This document shows positions 1 through 12,741 of a stretch of DNA of 64,000 nucleotides, in pieces. Origin of the DNA: Prillingera fragicola. Taxonomy: Eukaryota > Basidiomycota > Tremellomycetes > Trichosporonales > Trichosporonaceae. A program made the translations under genes and the position numbers. Numbering within the stretch: the stretch's first letter is position 1; the number at the start of each line of letters is the position of its first letter. The stretch covers positions 124,001 through 188,000 of the forward strand of contig BEDY01000016.1 of NCBI GenBank assembly GCA_002335605.1, given 5' to 3'. The notes under the pieces were generated by a model that saw nothing but the letters and a program-made list of their open reading frames with translations, had not been told where the DNA came from and ran no database searches.

Positions 1-2183
1 GTTCCAACCAGAGCCACCTCGCCAAGCTCTACCCGGCCGCTATTTCTACGATCCGCCGGCGCGGCATAGAGTTTGGGGGCACGCCGTGGTGGGTCCCCGG
101 CCGCGTCGTGCTGAGCATGGAGATTGCGGGCTTGCCGGCCAACAAGATTCCGTTTGAGCATGCCCGGTCAGAGCTGCCCGCTGCTGCTGCTGCGGTAGCT
201 GGGTGCAAGGATCCGTTCCTGTACAACCCTCGGTTGAAGGTTCAGGAGGCGGGCAAGACTGTGCTCGTTGCCAATGAGCAGGTAGACGTGTTTGTGACAC
301 TGCAGAATGTGTTCAACTTTGATCTTGAGATTCAGGATTTGTCGTTATTGTGAGTGCATTGCTCGTAGATCGGGCTGACGGACAGGACGTCTGGCGCGCC
401 CTTTGTGACTACGCCGCTGCCGTTGATCTTGCCTGCGTCGTCGGTGCAGACTGTCCGTGTTACTGGTCTTGCGCCGTCGCTCGGCGCGCTCAAGGTCAAG
501 GGTGTCCACCTTCGCCTCATGGATGGCTCCTCGGCCGAGTTCTTGTTACCGGTGGTTGACGCCGCCGAGCAGCAGCAGGAGAACAGCCGGCGTGCCCGCC
601 AGCTTGCTGACGCCGCCAAGACAAAGCGCTCGGGCCTTGATGCGCGAAAGTCGGTCGTTGTTGCTCCGGCAGGCGACGTGCCAACTTACGACCAGGGCGC
701 TAAACATCGCTGGCTCGAATGCCAGGTTGTTGAGGAGCAGCCCCTGCTGTGGATCAACAAGACGTCGCTCACACACGGTACGGTCATGCTGTACAATGGC
801 GAGACGTCTACGATTCGCATCACGCTCGAAAACTCGTCAAATGTACCTGTCGATTTTGTCAAGTTGTCGTTTGACGACTCTGTGTCGCGAGAGGCGCAGG
901 CTTTGCTGTCTGAAGGAGAAATCTCGCCTGATCGCGCATACGAGATTGAATGGGATGCCGTCCAGCGCCCCGTCTTTTCTTGGGACAATGAGACGGACAT
1001 TTCCATCCCTGCCGGTGGCCGGACGACCATTACCGTCAAATGCCTCGGCAAGGTTGGGTGCACGGACGCGACAATTTCCATCGACTATGGGTACATTCGC
1101 CGCGCAGAGAGCAAGGAGACGGATGCATTCCACACACGTCGTCTTACGTTCCCCGTGCTGTTTACCGTGTATCACACCCTCGAGGCTTATGCGCTCGACT
1201 TGGTCGACTTGCGCCAATGCTCTGGGTCCAAGGAGAATGCTCGTCAGCGCCTCACAAACGGCACGCCGCGCTCGGGCACATTCTCTGTCTCGTCGGATGA
1301 GGAGCTGCGCCGAGCCCTTGCACAGAACGACGACAACAATGTCCTGTTCTGCATCAACGTGCGCAACGTTTACAGCGTCCCCTTTGAAGTCGCCCTGTCC
1401 ACCAAGGTGGGCAAAGGCGCTAAAACCGACGGCGCACTTGTTGTCACCCGCCTCGTTCCGCCGGGTGCGACGGAACGCATGGTGCTGCCCATAGAGCGCC
1501 AATCGCTCACGGAGGAGGAACGCAGCCGCGCCATCCCCTCCCTCTCTGGCCGGCAGTACGTTGTCGCAAAGGAACAGCGCACGCCAAGCGAGACGGCACG
1601 GATAAGAGAACTGTTCTGGTTCCGCGAACGCCTGCTCAGCATGGTCGAGGTCTCGTGGCGCGAGCCCAGCTCGCTGCGGTTCGGCAACCTGTCGCTGCGT
1701 GATCAGTCGCTCAACCCGGCCCAACTCACATCATTCCGCTTGGACGAGCTCGCTGTCGAGCTGAGCGTGAAACCCCGCAAGGACGGTGTCGTCGCGCCAA
1801 TGGACTTTATCGACCTCACAGTCACGGTCACGAACAATCTCGACCGCACCCTCCGCCCCTTTGTCCGCCTCGAGGCCCTCCCAACGAGCTCGACGGATGC
1901 GTCATGGTCTGTCCCTGCGCCGCCGGCGCCGCCGCGCCGGTTCTCGTCGCTGCCAGCCGCGCCGCAGCCCGTGCCACGCGCTATAGCCTTTGACGGTATT
2001 CTCGCCGCCACGCTGCCGACGCTCGCGCCAGGTGAGAGCGCGAGTCATGTCGTTGGTGCGGCACTCCTCGCGTCTGGCGCGTACACTTTCCGCGCCGCCG
2101 CCGAAGAGGTCGTGGTACCCGCGCCAGTGTCTCCGCCAAACATCACGTTCTCGCCGTCTGTCACGGTGGATGCTGTAGAGTAG
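1..2183 (+). CDS. TRS120: TRAPPII complex subunit Trs120/TRAPPC9, 3' part (5' end outside window)
   Basis: This is the C-terminal ~700 residues of the TRAPPII-specific subunit, which helps activate Rab11/Ypt31-type GTPases at the late Golgi. The gene enters from the left edge already coding. The first visible residues include WWVPGRVVL and then KDPFLYNPRLK, a segment I associate with this family, followed by a run of Ig-like beta-sandwich sequence (EQVDVFVTLQNVFNFDLEIQ and later GETSTIRITLENSSN). One 36-nt intron (350-385, GTGAGT...GACAG) joins LSL to TSGAPFVTTPLPLILP in frame. Exon 386-2183 then runs uninterrupted to a TAG. The end of the protein is proline and alanine rich. The next gene, SMC5, is convergent and its stop lies 94 bp away. 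The assignment rests on the family-like segments and overall length. What is missing is the N-terminal TPR-like half upstream of the window. Confidence 0.85.
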
Positions 2184-2277
2184 AAATGCACATAGAGTCA
2201 TGCATAAACCTTGCATTCAGTTGTACAACGATTTTTGTCACAGAAAAACGAGTCGACCCAGATAAGGCATACAAAAT

Positions 2278-5200
2278 CTATGCGGCAGCCAGGGAGATGC
2301 CGCGGCTGGCGGCATACTTTGCCAACGAGTTTCCCAGGGATCCAAACAGCTTTTTCGCGCCTGGGGTAGACGAGTCGGGCACGCCTGGGCCGTGCATGAC
2401 GGTGAGCACTGTCATTTTGGGGTGATACTTGAGGTTGGTGAGGAGCTTTGGCGTGATGAGGAAATACTGGCCGCACACGTCGCTGCAGGTCACGTTGACG
2501 AGCTGGTTGTGGACTGTGCGCTCGTAGCTCTGGTCCATTCCCTGGTTGATCTCGTCGACGAGCGAGAAGGGCGTGCGTGCCATGGCGGACAAACTCATGA
2601 GGTAGGTCACCGTCGCGAGGGAGCGTTCCTGTGTTGTCAGTTGCGGTAACATTACCGGTTGATAGACTTACGCCACCAGACTGGCGGTTCATGGTCAGAA
2701 ACGACATCAGCTCCGAGGCGCGGGAGCTGACGAGAATCTCGATACCCCACTGAGCATAGTCGCCCTCGACTCGCTTGACCTGCACTGCTCCTGCACAGCC
2801 AATGTCTGTATGTCAGCACAAGCAGCGACTCTGAGCACGTACCCTGGAAGAATGCCGAGAACTTTTCGCTTGTAGCAGCCACCAGCGAGTCGAGCTCGGG
2901 GTTGAAGTGGGCGAGCAACTGGTCCACCTGACCCTGGAGAGTGGCGAGGGCTGCCTGGCGCTTCTGAACCTCGTCGACCTTGTGAGCAAGCTGTGAATGT
3001 CAGTTTTGCTAAGTGTGACGAACGCACGCTTTCTGAGAGCCTGTTGTATCGCTCAATCGTGGCGGGCGAGACGCCGATAGCCAAACTGAGCTCGGTGTCG
3101 ACCTCCTGCAAACGAGCACGAGTTTCCTCCAAGGGAATCCTCTCGGCGTCCTTGATGAGTCGCTGTTGAGCCTCCTTGGGCAGCGTCTTATACAGCTCGA
3201 TAAAGCGGTCTTTCAACGCGTCCGACTTCTCCTTAGCCGCGCTGGTCTTGGCAATCACTAAACATAAGCATTATGTCGCAAAGGTGGCACTCACACTCTG
3301 CAACGTCGTCGCGCTTGTCGTTTAGATCTCGCTGGCGCATGCCCAGTGCATCGCGCACGGCATCGGCGTTGGCCTGAGCCTGTCCAACAGCGACGTGCGC
3401 CTCGGCGACCCTCCAAGCCAAGTCCGTGACCGCGTCCGAGGCATCGTGATACTGCTGCAGAATCTGAACTCGGCTCACTGCCTCCTGCCTGGCCTTGACC
3501 TTGAGTTTGTCCCTCTTCTCTGCCACCGAGGGCTCGTTTTGGAGATCTTCCAGCCGCTGTTTGAGCTGCTCTGAGATGTCAGCTAGTCGCCCTGGTGATC
3601 CATAACCCACGGAGTTTCCGGTGAGCTATATTTTGTTTGTTGCCCTCTTCCTGCAGAGTCTTGATCTCAGCATCCAGGCGGTCCTGATCCGGTCAGTGAT
3701 GTGGTGAATCGACAGGGACCTACCAAGTCCTTTGACAGCGCCTTCACCTCTGCCCGGCACGATACTTCGGCCTCCTTTGCCGCCAGAATCGGCTTCTCCT
3801 TCTCCTGGCAGCTACGTTTCAGGCCCGCCACAGTCTCTTGAAGATGTTTAATGCGTTCATTGTCGGCTGCAGACGTCAGAACTTGCAATCCGGCGCTCAG
3901 TCTCACCAGAAACGTTCAGGAACCGGGCCGTAGTTGGCGCGCTTGAAGCCATCTGGAACTCGCGGCGACCGTACGCCGACCGCTTCGCAGTGGTTATTTC
4001 CGTTGCTGTCGCCCACTTGACAATTCCAGCGCGGGCGACGCGGTCGGCATTGATGTCCCCTCCAGAACGCTGAGTCAGAGCCTGAGGAATCAGATCACGT
4101 TCATTGAGATACACCTACACAGCGATGGAGATTTGCCGAGTCGCACAGGTATGCGAGCAAGGTCTTGTCCGCGTTGATAAAGTCGATCGCATAGCCGTCA
4201 AATCCCAGTTCGGGCAACTGGCAACGTCAGCATTGTTGGCCACCGTATTCCACCTACCTGCTCATTTTGGACGGGGCGCTGAGGGTTGAGAGAGTTCTCC
4301 GTCACATTGATGGTAGCGAGACTGAGCTTGACTTTTCTGTTCTTGTAATTATGTCCGTTGAGAGCCAACAACTTCCTGTAGTCATTCTGGTTTTCACAAA
4401 CAATTGTCTGAGAAATGAGCTCAAGCCTTCCACCATGGCACTTACGTTTTTGCCAGCGTTGCCCATTGCCCACTCGATCTGCCAAGCATACCTGGGGTCG
4501 GTAACGTTGGCCGAAATGAACGCAGGAAGAAATACTTTGCCACCGAGTTGACCCCGGTTCTGCTCAATCCACTGCGCTGCGTATTCCAGAGATGGATTCT
4601 CCTTAAACAGCGCGGCCTTACGGCGAGCCTCAATGCTTGACGCAGCAGTGAGACTGGAAGGTCAGCTCCGACCAGACCAAAAGCACGAACGCTTGGTTTG
4701 CTTGCTCAATCTCAAAATGAATCTGCTTCACATCCTGTTGGTGTCGGCGAACGGTTGCCTCGTGCTGCTCGAGTTGAGCTTCACGCGGGCGGAGTTCAGA
4801 GGTGACCTGTTTCTGAAAGGGTTAGCAAACGCAACAGGGATGTCACTCACAATCTCCTCCTTTTTCTCCCTGATAGCGCCATGGGTGTCAACGCGAGGAC
4901 CAGCAGCAATCTTTTCCTGCTGTGCAATCGAGGCTTCGGTCGCGGCAATGTTCTTTTGCCGGCGCTTCTCGTCGTCGCGGATCTGTCGGTACTTGTCCTG
5001 TATTGCTTCTCCCTCCCTTTCGGCGCGGTTCAGCTTGTCCCGCAGGCTGTTAATTGTCCTGTCGGCACTAAACAGGTCTCCCTCGACATCCTTGACGTGG
5101 TCTGTCTTCCTCGCGCATTTCTGGACCTGCTGGCTGGCCAGGTCAGCGATTGGACAACTGTTGGTACCCACTCAAGTAGATCCTTTAGTGGCTGCTGCTG

Positions 5201-6427
5201 GTCCTCGAGTTCCTTGACTTGGTCGTTGACACGCCTCATCTCAGCCTTGAGCTCCTTGTGCTTTGCAGACTGGATACGGAAAGCGGTTCCGGGAATGCGG
5301 GCGCGGAGCTCGTCGCGTTCTGCTTCAAGTTGCTGGCGGTTCTCAAAGTGACGAACGTCGGGCGCCAATTGGTCGACCTCGTGTTGGAGAGTATCCCGCT
5401 CCCTTGTGGCCTCTGCAAGCATCTGCCTCGTTTAGCTCCAGATCCGCTCGCGCCCACGTACAGCGTCGTCATCCTTGACCGTTGTGCCCTTCTCCACGAG
5501 CTTCTGGTGCCACTCGGAGAGCTTGGGGTTTCCAGCGGCTTTCATCGTCTCTTCAAGCACCTTGACGGGGTCCATCTTGGCAAAGTCCGACACCTTGTCC
5601 TGGGGAAGGAAGCAGCTGCATGTCAGCAAGGGCGTCGATTGTTAATGCCGCACCATGGGTTTCCTGCCTGGGCGCCGTAGCTAGCCACACAGGCCTTGAC
5701 TTTTGGCTTTGTCGACGCAGCGCCATCAAGCTTCCATTCCATCCTCGACTGGTCGCGACTAAACCTGCGCCAAATGATCTGGTTCCTCTTGCCGCGGCGG
5801 CCCTTGATCTCAACCTCGGTCTGTGCCGTCTCGCAGCCCTGCTTGATGTAGTCTTTCAGATCTGGCGCACGGCCCATGACCTAAGGGCGTCAGTCCTTGT
5901 CCCATTTGCGACAACTCACGCTAGGCTCAAAGCCCAGACCAATAGCAATGGCCGCGGCAATCGTGCTCTTGCCCGTGCCGTTGGGGCCGAGGATCATGTT
6001 GAGATCTGGTCCAGGGCGAAACTCGACAAACTCGTACGACATGAAGTTCCTGAGCTTGATGCGAACAATAGATCCAGCAGCATAGCTGACACTCGTTAGA
6101 ACCCCATGCGCAGACTGCAACTCACCCATCGACATCCCTCTCCAGCTCTGGTCGAAACTCGGGCACAGGGGTGTCGTCTTCCTCGGCGTCGCCTTGGTCC
6201 TGGCCTTCTTCGTCCTCTGATTCCGAGTCCGAGGCCTCTACAGCGACTCGGTTGCCGTTTGTCCTTGCCCGTGAGCTCGAGGCATGACTGTTGGCAGCGT
6301 GGCCATTGGCCGAAGTCACCGACGACGCGCGAGGGCGCTTGATGTTGCGTGAGGTGCTGGCCGTTGGGATGTCGTCTTCGTCGATCTCTTCTATGACTCG
6401 TCGCCTACTTGAGCGATGAGACGCCAT
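2278..6427 (-). CDS. SMC5: Structural maintenance of chromosomes protein 5 (Smc5)
   Basis: Smc5 is the ATPase core partner of Smc6 in the nuclear SMC5/6 complex, which acts in recombination repair and replication-fork processing. A ~100-residue acidic/serine N-terminal tail precedes IVRIKLRNFMSYEFVEFRPG and the Walker A motif GPNGTGKST (exon 5920-6085). The FLPQDKVSDF segment typical of Smc5 follows. Long coiled-coil sequence rich in E, Q, K and R fills the centre. At the C-terminal end NRQSGG is spliced to ERSLATVTYLMSL across the intron 2629-2671, restoring the ABC signature, and PFSLVDEINQGMD carries the Walker B/D-loop. The order NPW/CCFLPQDKV is also restored by splicing. About a dozen introns of 35-60 nt were followed; several central boundaries are approximate. 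The stop is TAG at 2278-2280 and the start ATG at 6427. The gene is divergent from RPS28. Confidence 0.92.
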
Positions 6428-6935
6428 TGCCGCAAGTGGAGAGAGGGGGGATAGGGGCCTGGTAGAAGGGTGGTGAGAGGATGATAGGTGGTGGCAAGGG
6501 TTTATTGTTGATCTTGGACGACATGAAGGGGTTGACGCGAGAGACGCGCCTTGAATTCAGGCACGGGATTGAGGTGCTCCCCCCACTTTAGCACGTGGGC
6601 TGAGTGGTACTGAGCTGTATCAATCTGTATCGTTTCAGTCAGTTCAAGTGCAGATGTTGGAGAGCCTCACAGAAGCAATATAACTTCCAATGCATCTCCT
6701 GGCCAGTTACTAACAGTGTACGAGCTGCATCTGCACACATTCATGCATGTGCACAACAACAACAACCCACTCTACCGCTTGAGTGTCTCAGTGTGGCCAG
6801 GCACGACTGCAGATCCGCGCCAAACCCGGAATCAAAATCGGCGTTTCCCTCGGCGTTATAGCGTGGTCACAATTTGGTGTCGAAAGCCCTGGTCTTGGTG
6901 GTCGCTGTCAGAGTCTCATACCTCAACACATCAAA
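6428..6935. promoter_or_regulatory. Divergent intergenic region between SMC5 and RPS28
   Basis: About 510 bp lies between the SMC5 start and the RPS28 start, so it must contain both promoters. I saw no gene in it. It is relatively AT-rich near 6600-6760, with a short CAA run at 6750-6765, and contains no convincing TATA box. Confidence 0.5.
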
Positions 6936-7721
6936 ATGGTGAGCCCCGGCACGCCTGTGCAGGCAGCGATGGCGAGCAGAGACTAACAACCGTGCAGGAG
7001 TCCGCCGCTTCCAAGACCCCCGTCAAGCTCGCTCGCGTCCTCAAGGTGCGTTTCGTTTCCGCGCGACAGAAGGAGGAATCGGAGGGAAGGGGGTGGTGGC
7101 AAGGGACATCGACGGACACGGGATGGATGGCGACGGCTGGGGAGTGGACGGGCTGTGCTGGGAAGACTGGGGCTGCGTTGTGCAAGACTCGGCGAACGAG
7201 TGACTCTTGTCGAGGGAGAAACTCTGCGCGTGAGGATTGTCGCGCGACTCAGTTTTTGAGCCGGACATGAGGCCTTTGCGCAACCTACTCGCCTCGTCCG
7301 TCGTCGTTCTTGGCTGCTCTCTCGCAGTGCAGAACCTACTCTGAGCAGAGAAAGTGGTCGAGATCCTGTCCTGGTGTCTTGCAGAGGAGATTTCATTGAA
7401 ACGCGTCGCGGGACAATTTGCTGACCTAGGCTCCTCTTTCCTCCAACCATTAAACGATCGTTTCAATCTTCTTTCGTCTCTCTCGTCTCTGCGCATCTCC
7501 TACAGGTCCTCGGCCGTACCGGCTCGCGTGGTGGTGTCACCCAGGTCCGCGTTGAGTTCATGGACGACACTTCGCGTTCGATCATCCGTAACGTCAAGGG
7601 CCCCGTCCGTGTCAACGACATTCTTGCCCTCCTCGAGTCGGAGCGTGAGGCCCGGTGAGTTTTTGCGCTTCTCTATGTACTGTTGAACACTGCTGACAGT
7701 ACTCCTAGCCGTCTCCGCTAA
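6936..7721 (+). CDS. RPS28: 40S ribosomal protein S28 (eS28)
   Basis: Small-subunit ribosomal protein that sits near the mRNA exit channel. The spliced product is 70 residues, close to the 67-69 of yeast and human, and reads [17 protein letters not shown], then [20 protein letters not shown] and [18 protein letters not shown], ending ESEREARRLR. Four exons: 6936-6938 (the ATG alone), 6998-7045, 7506-7654 and 7709-7721. The first intron directly follows the start codon and the second is 460 nt, roughly ten times the local norm. The final exon holds only the last four codons and the stop. All four pieces join in frame with canonical GT-AG borders. The deep conservation of the protein makes the gene model very secure. 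Confidence 0.96.
7046..7505 (+). other. Long second intron of RPS28 (460 nt)
   Basis: Donor GTGCGT and acceptor CTCCTACAG. Ribosomal-protein introns in fungi often carry regulatory elements or box C/D snoRNAs. I looked for a paired C box (RTGATGA) and D box (CTGA) and did not find a convincing pair, so no RNA gene is called. Confidence 0.7.
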
Positions 7722-8043
7722 GCAGCAGCCCGCATGGTTGGGATTTGATGTAGAGCAGTGTACACTGGTGTGGTAGTCTCCCTTTATCCTTGGGGTGATG
7801 CAATCCGGCTTTAGCATATCGATCGAGTGCTGGCGTCGGTGTCAAGGCAAGATGTCGAGGCCAGAGATTGAGTTGAGCGCGTTGCAGATGGCGTTGGTTG
7901 CTGTATGGCAGTTGCAGATGAGTCGAAATGAGGCACGCACCGGGCAGTCCCTGTGCCAGTTAGTAGTCACGACACCATGAGCGTGCGTGTCAATAAAGTG
8001 AACGTTCATCTCAACTCCTGCTATCCACTTAGATAGCACTCTG

Positions 8044-8546
8044 GTGGCCACTGAATTTGTACATCGGACAACAGCCCCGCAGACAGACATGGAGATGCCC
8101 CCAGCCGCACAATGGGCACCACCACCTGAACTGACCGCGACCCAAGTCTATCCAGACCGTAAGCGTCCCCTCCGCGGCTCCTGTGCAGGTAGGCTAATGC
8201 TGGGGCAGGATATACTCCTGCTGCTGTCATCGGGGATACGCTCGGCAAAGAGTCTGATCCCACGCGGTACGTCGCGAGCGGGTTGGGATAGCTGACGGTC
8301 CAGGATGGGTATCTTTCTTTGTCTTCTAGACGGTAAGCCCTCCCCACCTGCTATCCGCTGAAGCTAGACCGGCCACACCTGCACCCCTCGCTGCCGGCTC
8401 TCCACGCGCACCGGCTGCGCGCGCACGGCCTGGCGTCCCCGCCTGATCACTCGTTGCTCCCTGCTGGCCAGGGGGTGGAGTGGACTGCGTGGAAGCTCAG
8501 TGACGAGGAGGAGGCGCGGCGGGCGGCCTACCTTCCGCATTCCTAG
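8044..8546 (+). CDS. Small conserved-looking protein of unknown function
   Basis: Four exons (8044-8158, 8209-8266, 8304-8332, 8368-8546) join in frame with canonical splice sites, giving 126 residues from the ATG at 8044 or 111 from the ATG at 8089. Three independent phase matches make an accidental frame unlikely. The N-terminus is proline rich (MEMPPAAQWAPPPELT). The middle reads YTPAAVIGDTLGKESDPT, and a short hydrophobic stretch MGIFLCLLDD spans the third exon. The C-terminus is charged (WTAWKLSDEEEARRAAYL). There is no signal peptide or clear transmembrane helix, and I do not recognise the family. The gene lies between RPS28 and the convergent LYS1, with about 58 bp to the LYS1 stop. 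The acceptor of intron 1 could alternatively be the CAG at 8188, which would change the downstream frame. Confidence 0.55.
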
Positions 8547-8604
8547 TGTAGGGGTAGCTCTACTGCACAGCATGCATGTCTAATCTACGGACGCTACGTC
8601 GACG

Positions 8605-9843
<1,239 letters not shown>

Positions 9844-10106
9844 GGTGTAGGTGGTGTGGGTTGTGGAGAGAGAGAAATGTCAATGGAGTTTATCTTTTGT
9901 GGATCTCCTCCGACTCGATTAACCTCCTCGCCATTCTTCGGCTAATCCCGGCCATACACACTTTGATAAGCAATTACGTAATTACACTGTAGGGAGAACA
10001 ATAAGACACTGTTAAAATGACACATAATTGCTTTCTCCAGAAGCTACCACTCCTACCTGTACATCTTGTCATCCTTCGACTCGCATTCATATCCCAAAAG
10101 CACATC

Positions 10107-12137
10107 ATGTCCGCACCCTCAGACACCCCCGCGCAGGCCACCCCGGCCGCTGACCAGGCCGCTGCCGCCACCCCCGCCGAGGGTGCTGCCCCCGCCGGTC
10201 CCTCCAAGAACGAGCTCAAGAAGCGCGCAAAGGAGGCAGAGAAGGCTAAAAAGGCTGCCGAGCGTGCTGCTCGCGAGGAGGAGGAGAAGGCCAAGCGCGC
10301 CGCCGCCGACTCGGTCGACAATGCTTCGCAAAACTACGGCAAGCTTCCTCTTCACCAGTCCCAGGACCGTCTCGGTGGGTGCACAGTGTCAAAGATTGAA
10401 GCTGATGTCAAGGCCGCGAGTGGCTCAAGTTTGACAAGATTACCGACGCCGATGTTGGCAAGGAGGTCGTCTTCCGTGCTCGTCTCCAGAACACCCGTCC
10501 CCAGGGTAGATCAAGGTTGCGCGATCTGTAGCTGACTTTAGGCGCCAAGATTCTCTTCTTCCAGTTCCGTCAGCAGATTGAGACCCTCCAGGGTGTTCTC
10601 GTCACCACCTCCAAGGAGGACGACCCTCACCAGGTCTCCAAGCAGATGCTTACCTGGGCCAAGACCATCACTGTATGTTCCCGGGTAGTGATAGAGTACC
10701 GACGCTGACCCTTTAGCCCGAGTCGCTCGTTGTCGTTGAGGGTGTGATCAAGAAGGCCGAGGTCAAGTCGTGCTCGATCCAGCAGTACGAGGTCGGAATC
10801 TACAAGGTACGACGACCCCGTATGACTGTGCGCTAATCTCAGCTTCACTCGGCTGTTGCCGCCGCTCCCCTCCCCTTCTCGCTCGAGGACGCCACCCGTT
10901 CGGAGGCCGACTTTGAGCGCGTAAGTCTACGAGCTTGTGCGTGACCCGTTGGCTAACGTCCAGGCCGAGAAGGAGGGACTCCAGTTCTCGCGTGTCTCGC
11001 TTCCCACCCGCCTTGACAACCGCGCGTTCGACCTCCGTTCGACCACCAACCAGGCCATCTTCCGTATCCAGTCTGGTGTCTGCAACATTTTCCGTGACTA
11101 CCTCAACTCGCTCGGCTTCACCGAGATCCACTCGCCCAAGCTCCAGGGTGCTGCCACTGAGAGCGGTGCTTCGGTCTTCAAGGTCCAGTACTTTAACAGT
11201 GAGTGTCAGATCCGCGAAGCATCAAGCGAAGCCGCAAACATGTTTTGAGCATGAGTCGAAGCGATGGTGCCTGGACATGAGCACCTCCACCGCGGAATCA
11301 AAGATCTATCGCGTTCAAGCTTGCTGACTCTCTGTAGGCACTGCCTTCCTTGCCCAGTCGCCCCAGCTCGCCAAGCAGATGTGCATTGCTGGTGACATGG
11401 ACCGCGTCTACGAGATTGCCCCCGTGTTCCGTGCCGAGGACTCGAACACTTACCGCCACATGACCGAGTTTATGGGTCTCGACCTCGAGATGGCCATTAC
11501 CGAGCACTACCACGAGGTCCTCGAGACTCTTGACGGTGTCTTCAAGGCCATCTTCACTGGCCTCGAGGAGAAGTTTGGCAGGGAGATTGAGATTGTCCGC
11601 AAGCAGTACGGTGGCGAGCCGTTTGTCTTCCTTGACAAGACCCCCATCATCACCTTTGCCGAGGGTATCCAGATGCTCCGTGACGCTGGCGCCACTGACC
11701 TTGACGGCTCGCCCCTCAAGGCCGACGACGACCTCTCGACTGAGAACGAGCGCTTCCTTGGCCGTCTCATCAAGAAGAAGTACAACACCGACTACTTTAT
11801 CATGGACAAGTTCCCATCCAAGTTCCGCCCATTCTACTCGATGCCTGACCCCACCAACCCGGACGTTGTCAACTCGTACGACTTTTTCTTCCGCGGCGAG
11901 GAGATTCTCTCAGGTGCCCAGCGTATCCACGACCCCGAGTTCCTCACCGAGCGCATCAAGTCGCTCGGCATGGACCCCACCCAGTTCAAGGACTACATTG
12001 ACTCGTTCCGTCTCGGCTGCCCCCCTCACGGTGGTGGTGGCATCGGTCTCGAGCGTGTCGTCTTCCTCTACCTTGCCCTCGGCAACATTCGCCTGGCGTC
12101 GGCGTTCCCCCGTGATCCCAAGCGTCTCAACCCTTAG
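10107..12137 (+). CDS. DPS1: Aspartyl-tRNA synthetase, cytoplasmic (class II)
   Basis: Charges tRNA-Asp in the cytosol. The start ATG at 10107 (CACATCATGTCC) was chosen over an in-frame ATG at 10017 because it begins the usual lysine-rich extension ([20 protein letters not shown]). The OB-fold anticodon-binding domain follows ([32 protein letters not shown]). The catalytic core has class II motif 1 around [20 protein letters not shown], motif 2 at [15 protein letters not shown] and motif 3 at [20 protein letters not shown], ending [10 protein letters not shown]. Six or seven introns of 35-60 nt interrupt the first half, plus one of ~120 nt near 11201-11337; the last exon is uninterrupted. The length and the eukaryote-type N-terminal extension indicate the cytosolic rather than the mitochondrial enzyme. 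Confidence 0.94.
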
Positions 12138-12741
12138 AGTAGCACAACATCTATTTGCTCAGAGCTATGCATGTGAAGTTGGTCGCGAATAGTGGGGCAG
12201 CGTTCAGCAGGATGTGTATTGTTTTCCTTTCCAAACCAGTACTGGTGATTGATATAGCTTGCCTCCTACCAAACGACAACAGAGTCCGCCTGCAATTAAT
12301 ATCCCTGATACAGCACACCTCTACATCCTTGCTACGACCGCACCAGGCATGCACATCCCATCCTCTGACCCACCAAGAAAGTGTTAATCAATAATAAATC
12401 AATATTAATCGCCACACCCACCCTAAATACCTCCGGCGGGGCCACATGGTCCGATCTGCACGGATTTCACCTATCTGCCTCTCCCGTCCACCCACTACAC
12501 TGTCCACAATCTCGTATCAAGCATCGCCACAGCCAGTCAACACCACCACGGGTGCCCCCCCGCGTCCCGCCAGCTCGCGTGTGTCTTATATACCTCTCAA
12601 AGCGCTGGTCGCTCTCGTCTCTCCCTTCGCCCTCACATCTGTCCATCACAAAGCTTTTAATCAAGCCTACGTCGCTCATTCACCGCTTGCCTTCTTTAGA
12701 TTGTCCATACTCGGCCTACACTCGCCACCACCCACGACACA
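12138..12741. promoter_or_regulatory. Intergenic region upstream of guanine deaminase
   Basis: About 600 bp downstream of the aspartyl-tRNA synthetase gene and upstream of guanine deaminase. It holds an AT-rich block at 12375-12430, a TATATA stretch near 12589 and pyrimidine-rich sequence before the start codon. One AGATAG (GATA-factor-like) site lies on the minus strand near 12472, which would fit nitrogen control but is a single short match. No gene was seen. Confidence 0.4.

Noticed and set aside
7046..7505. Box C/D snoRNA in the long RPS28 intron
   Set aside because: No paired RTGATGA and CTGA boxes with a terminal stem could be seen by eye.
10017..10106. In-frame upstream ATG of the aspartyl-tRNA synthetase
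   Set aside because: The 30 added residues are hydrophobic leader-like sequence not expected for the cytosolic enzyme; the ATG at 10107 has the better context and the usual N-terminus.
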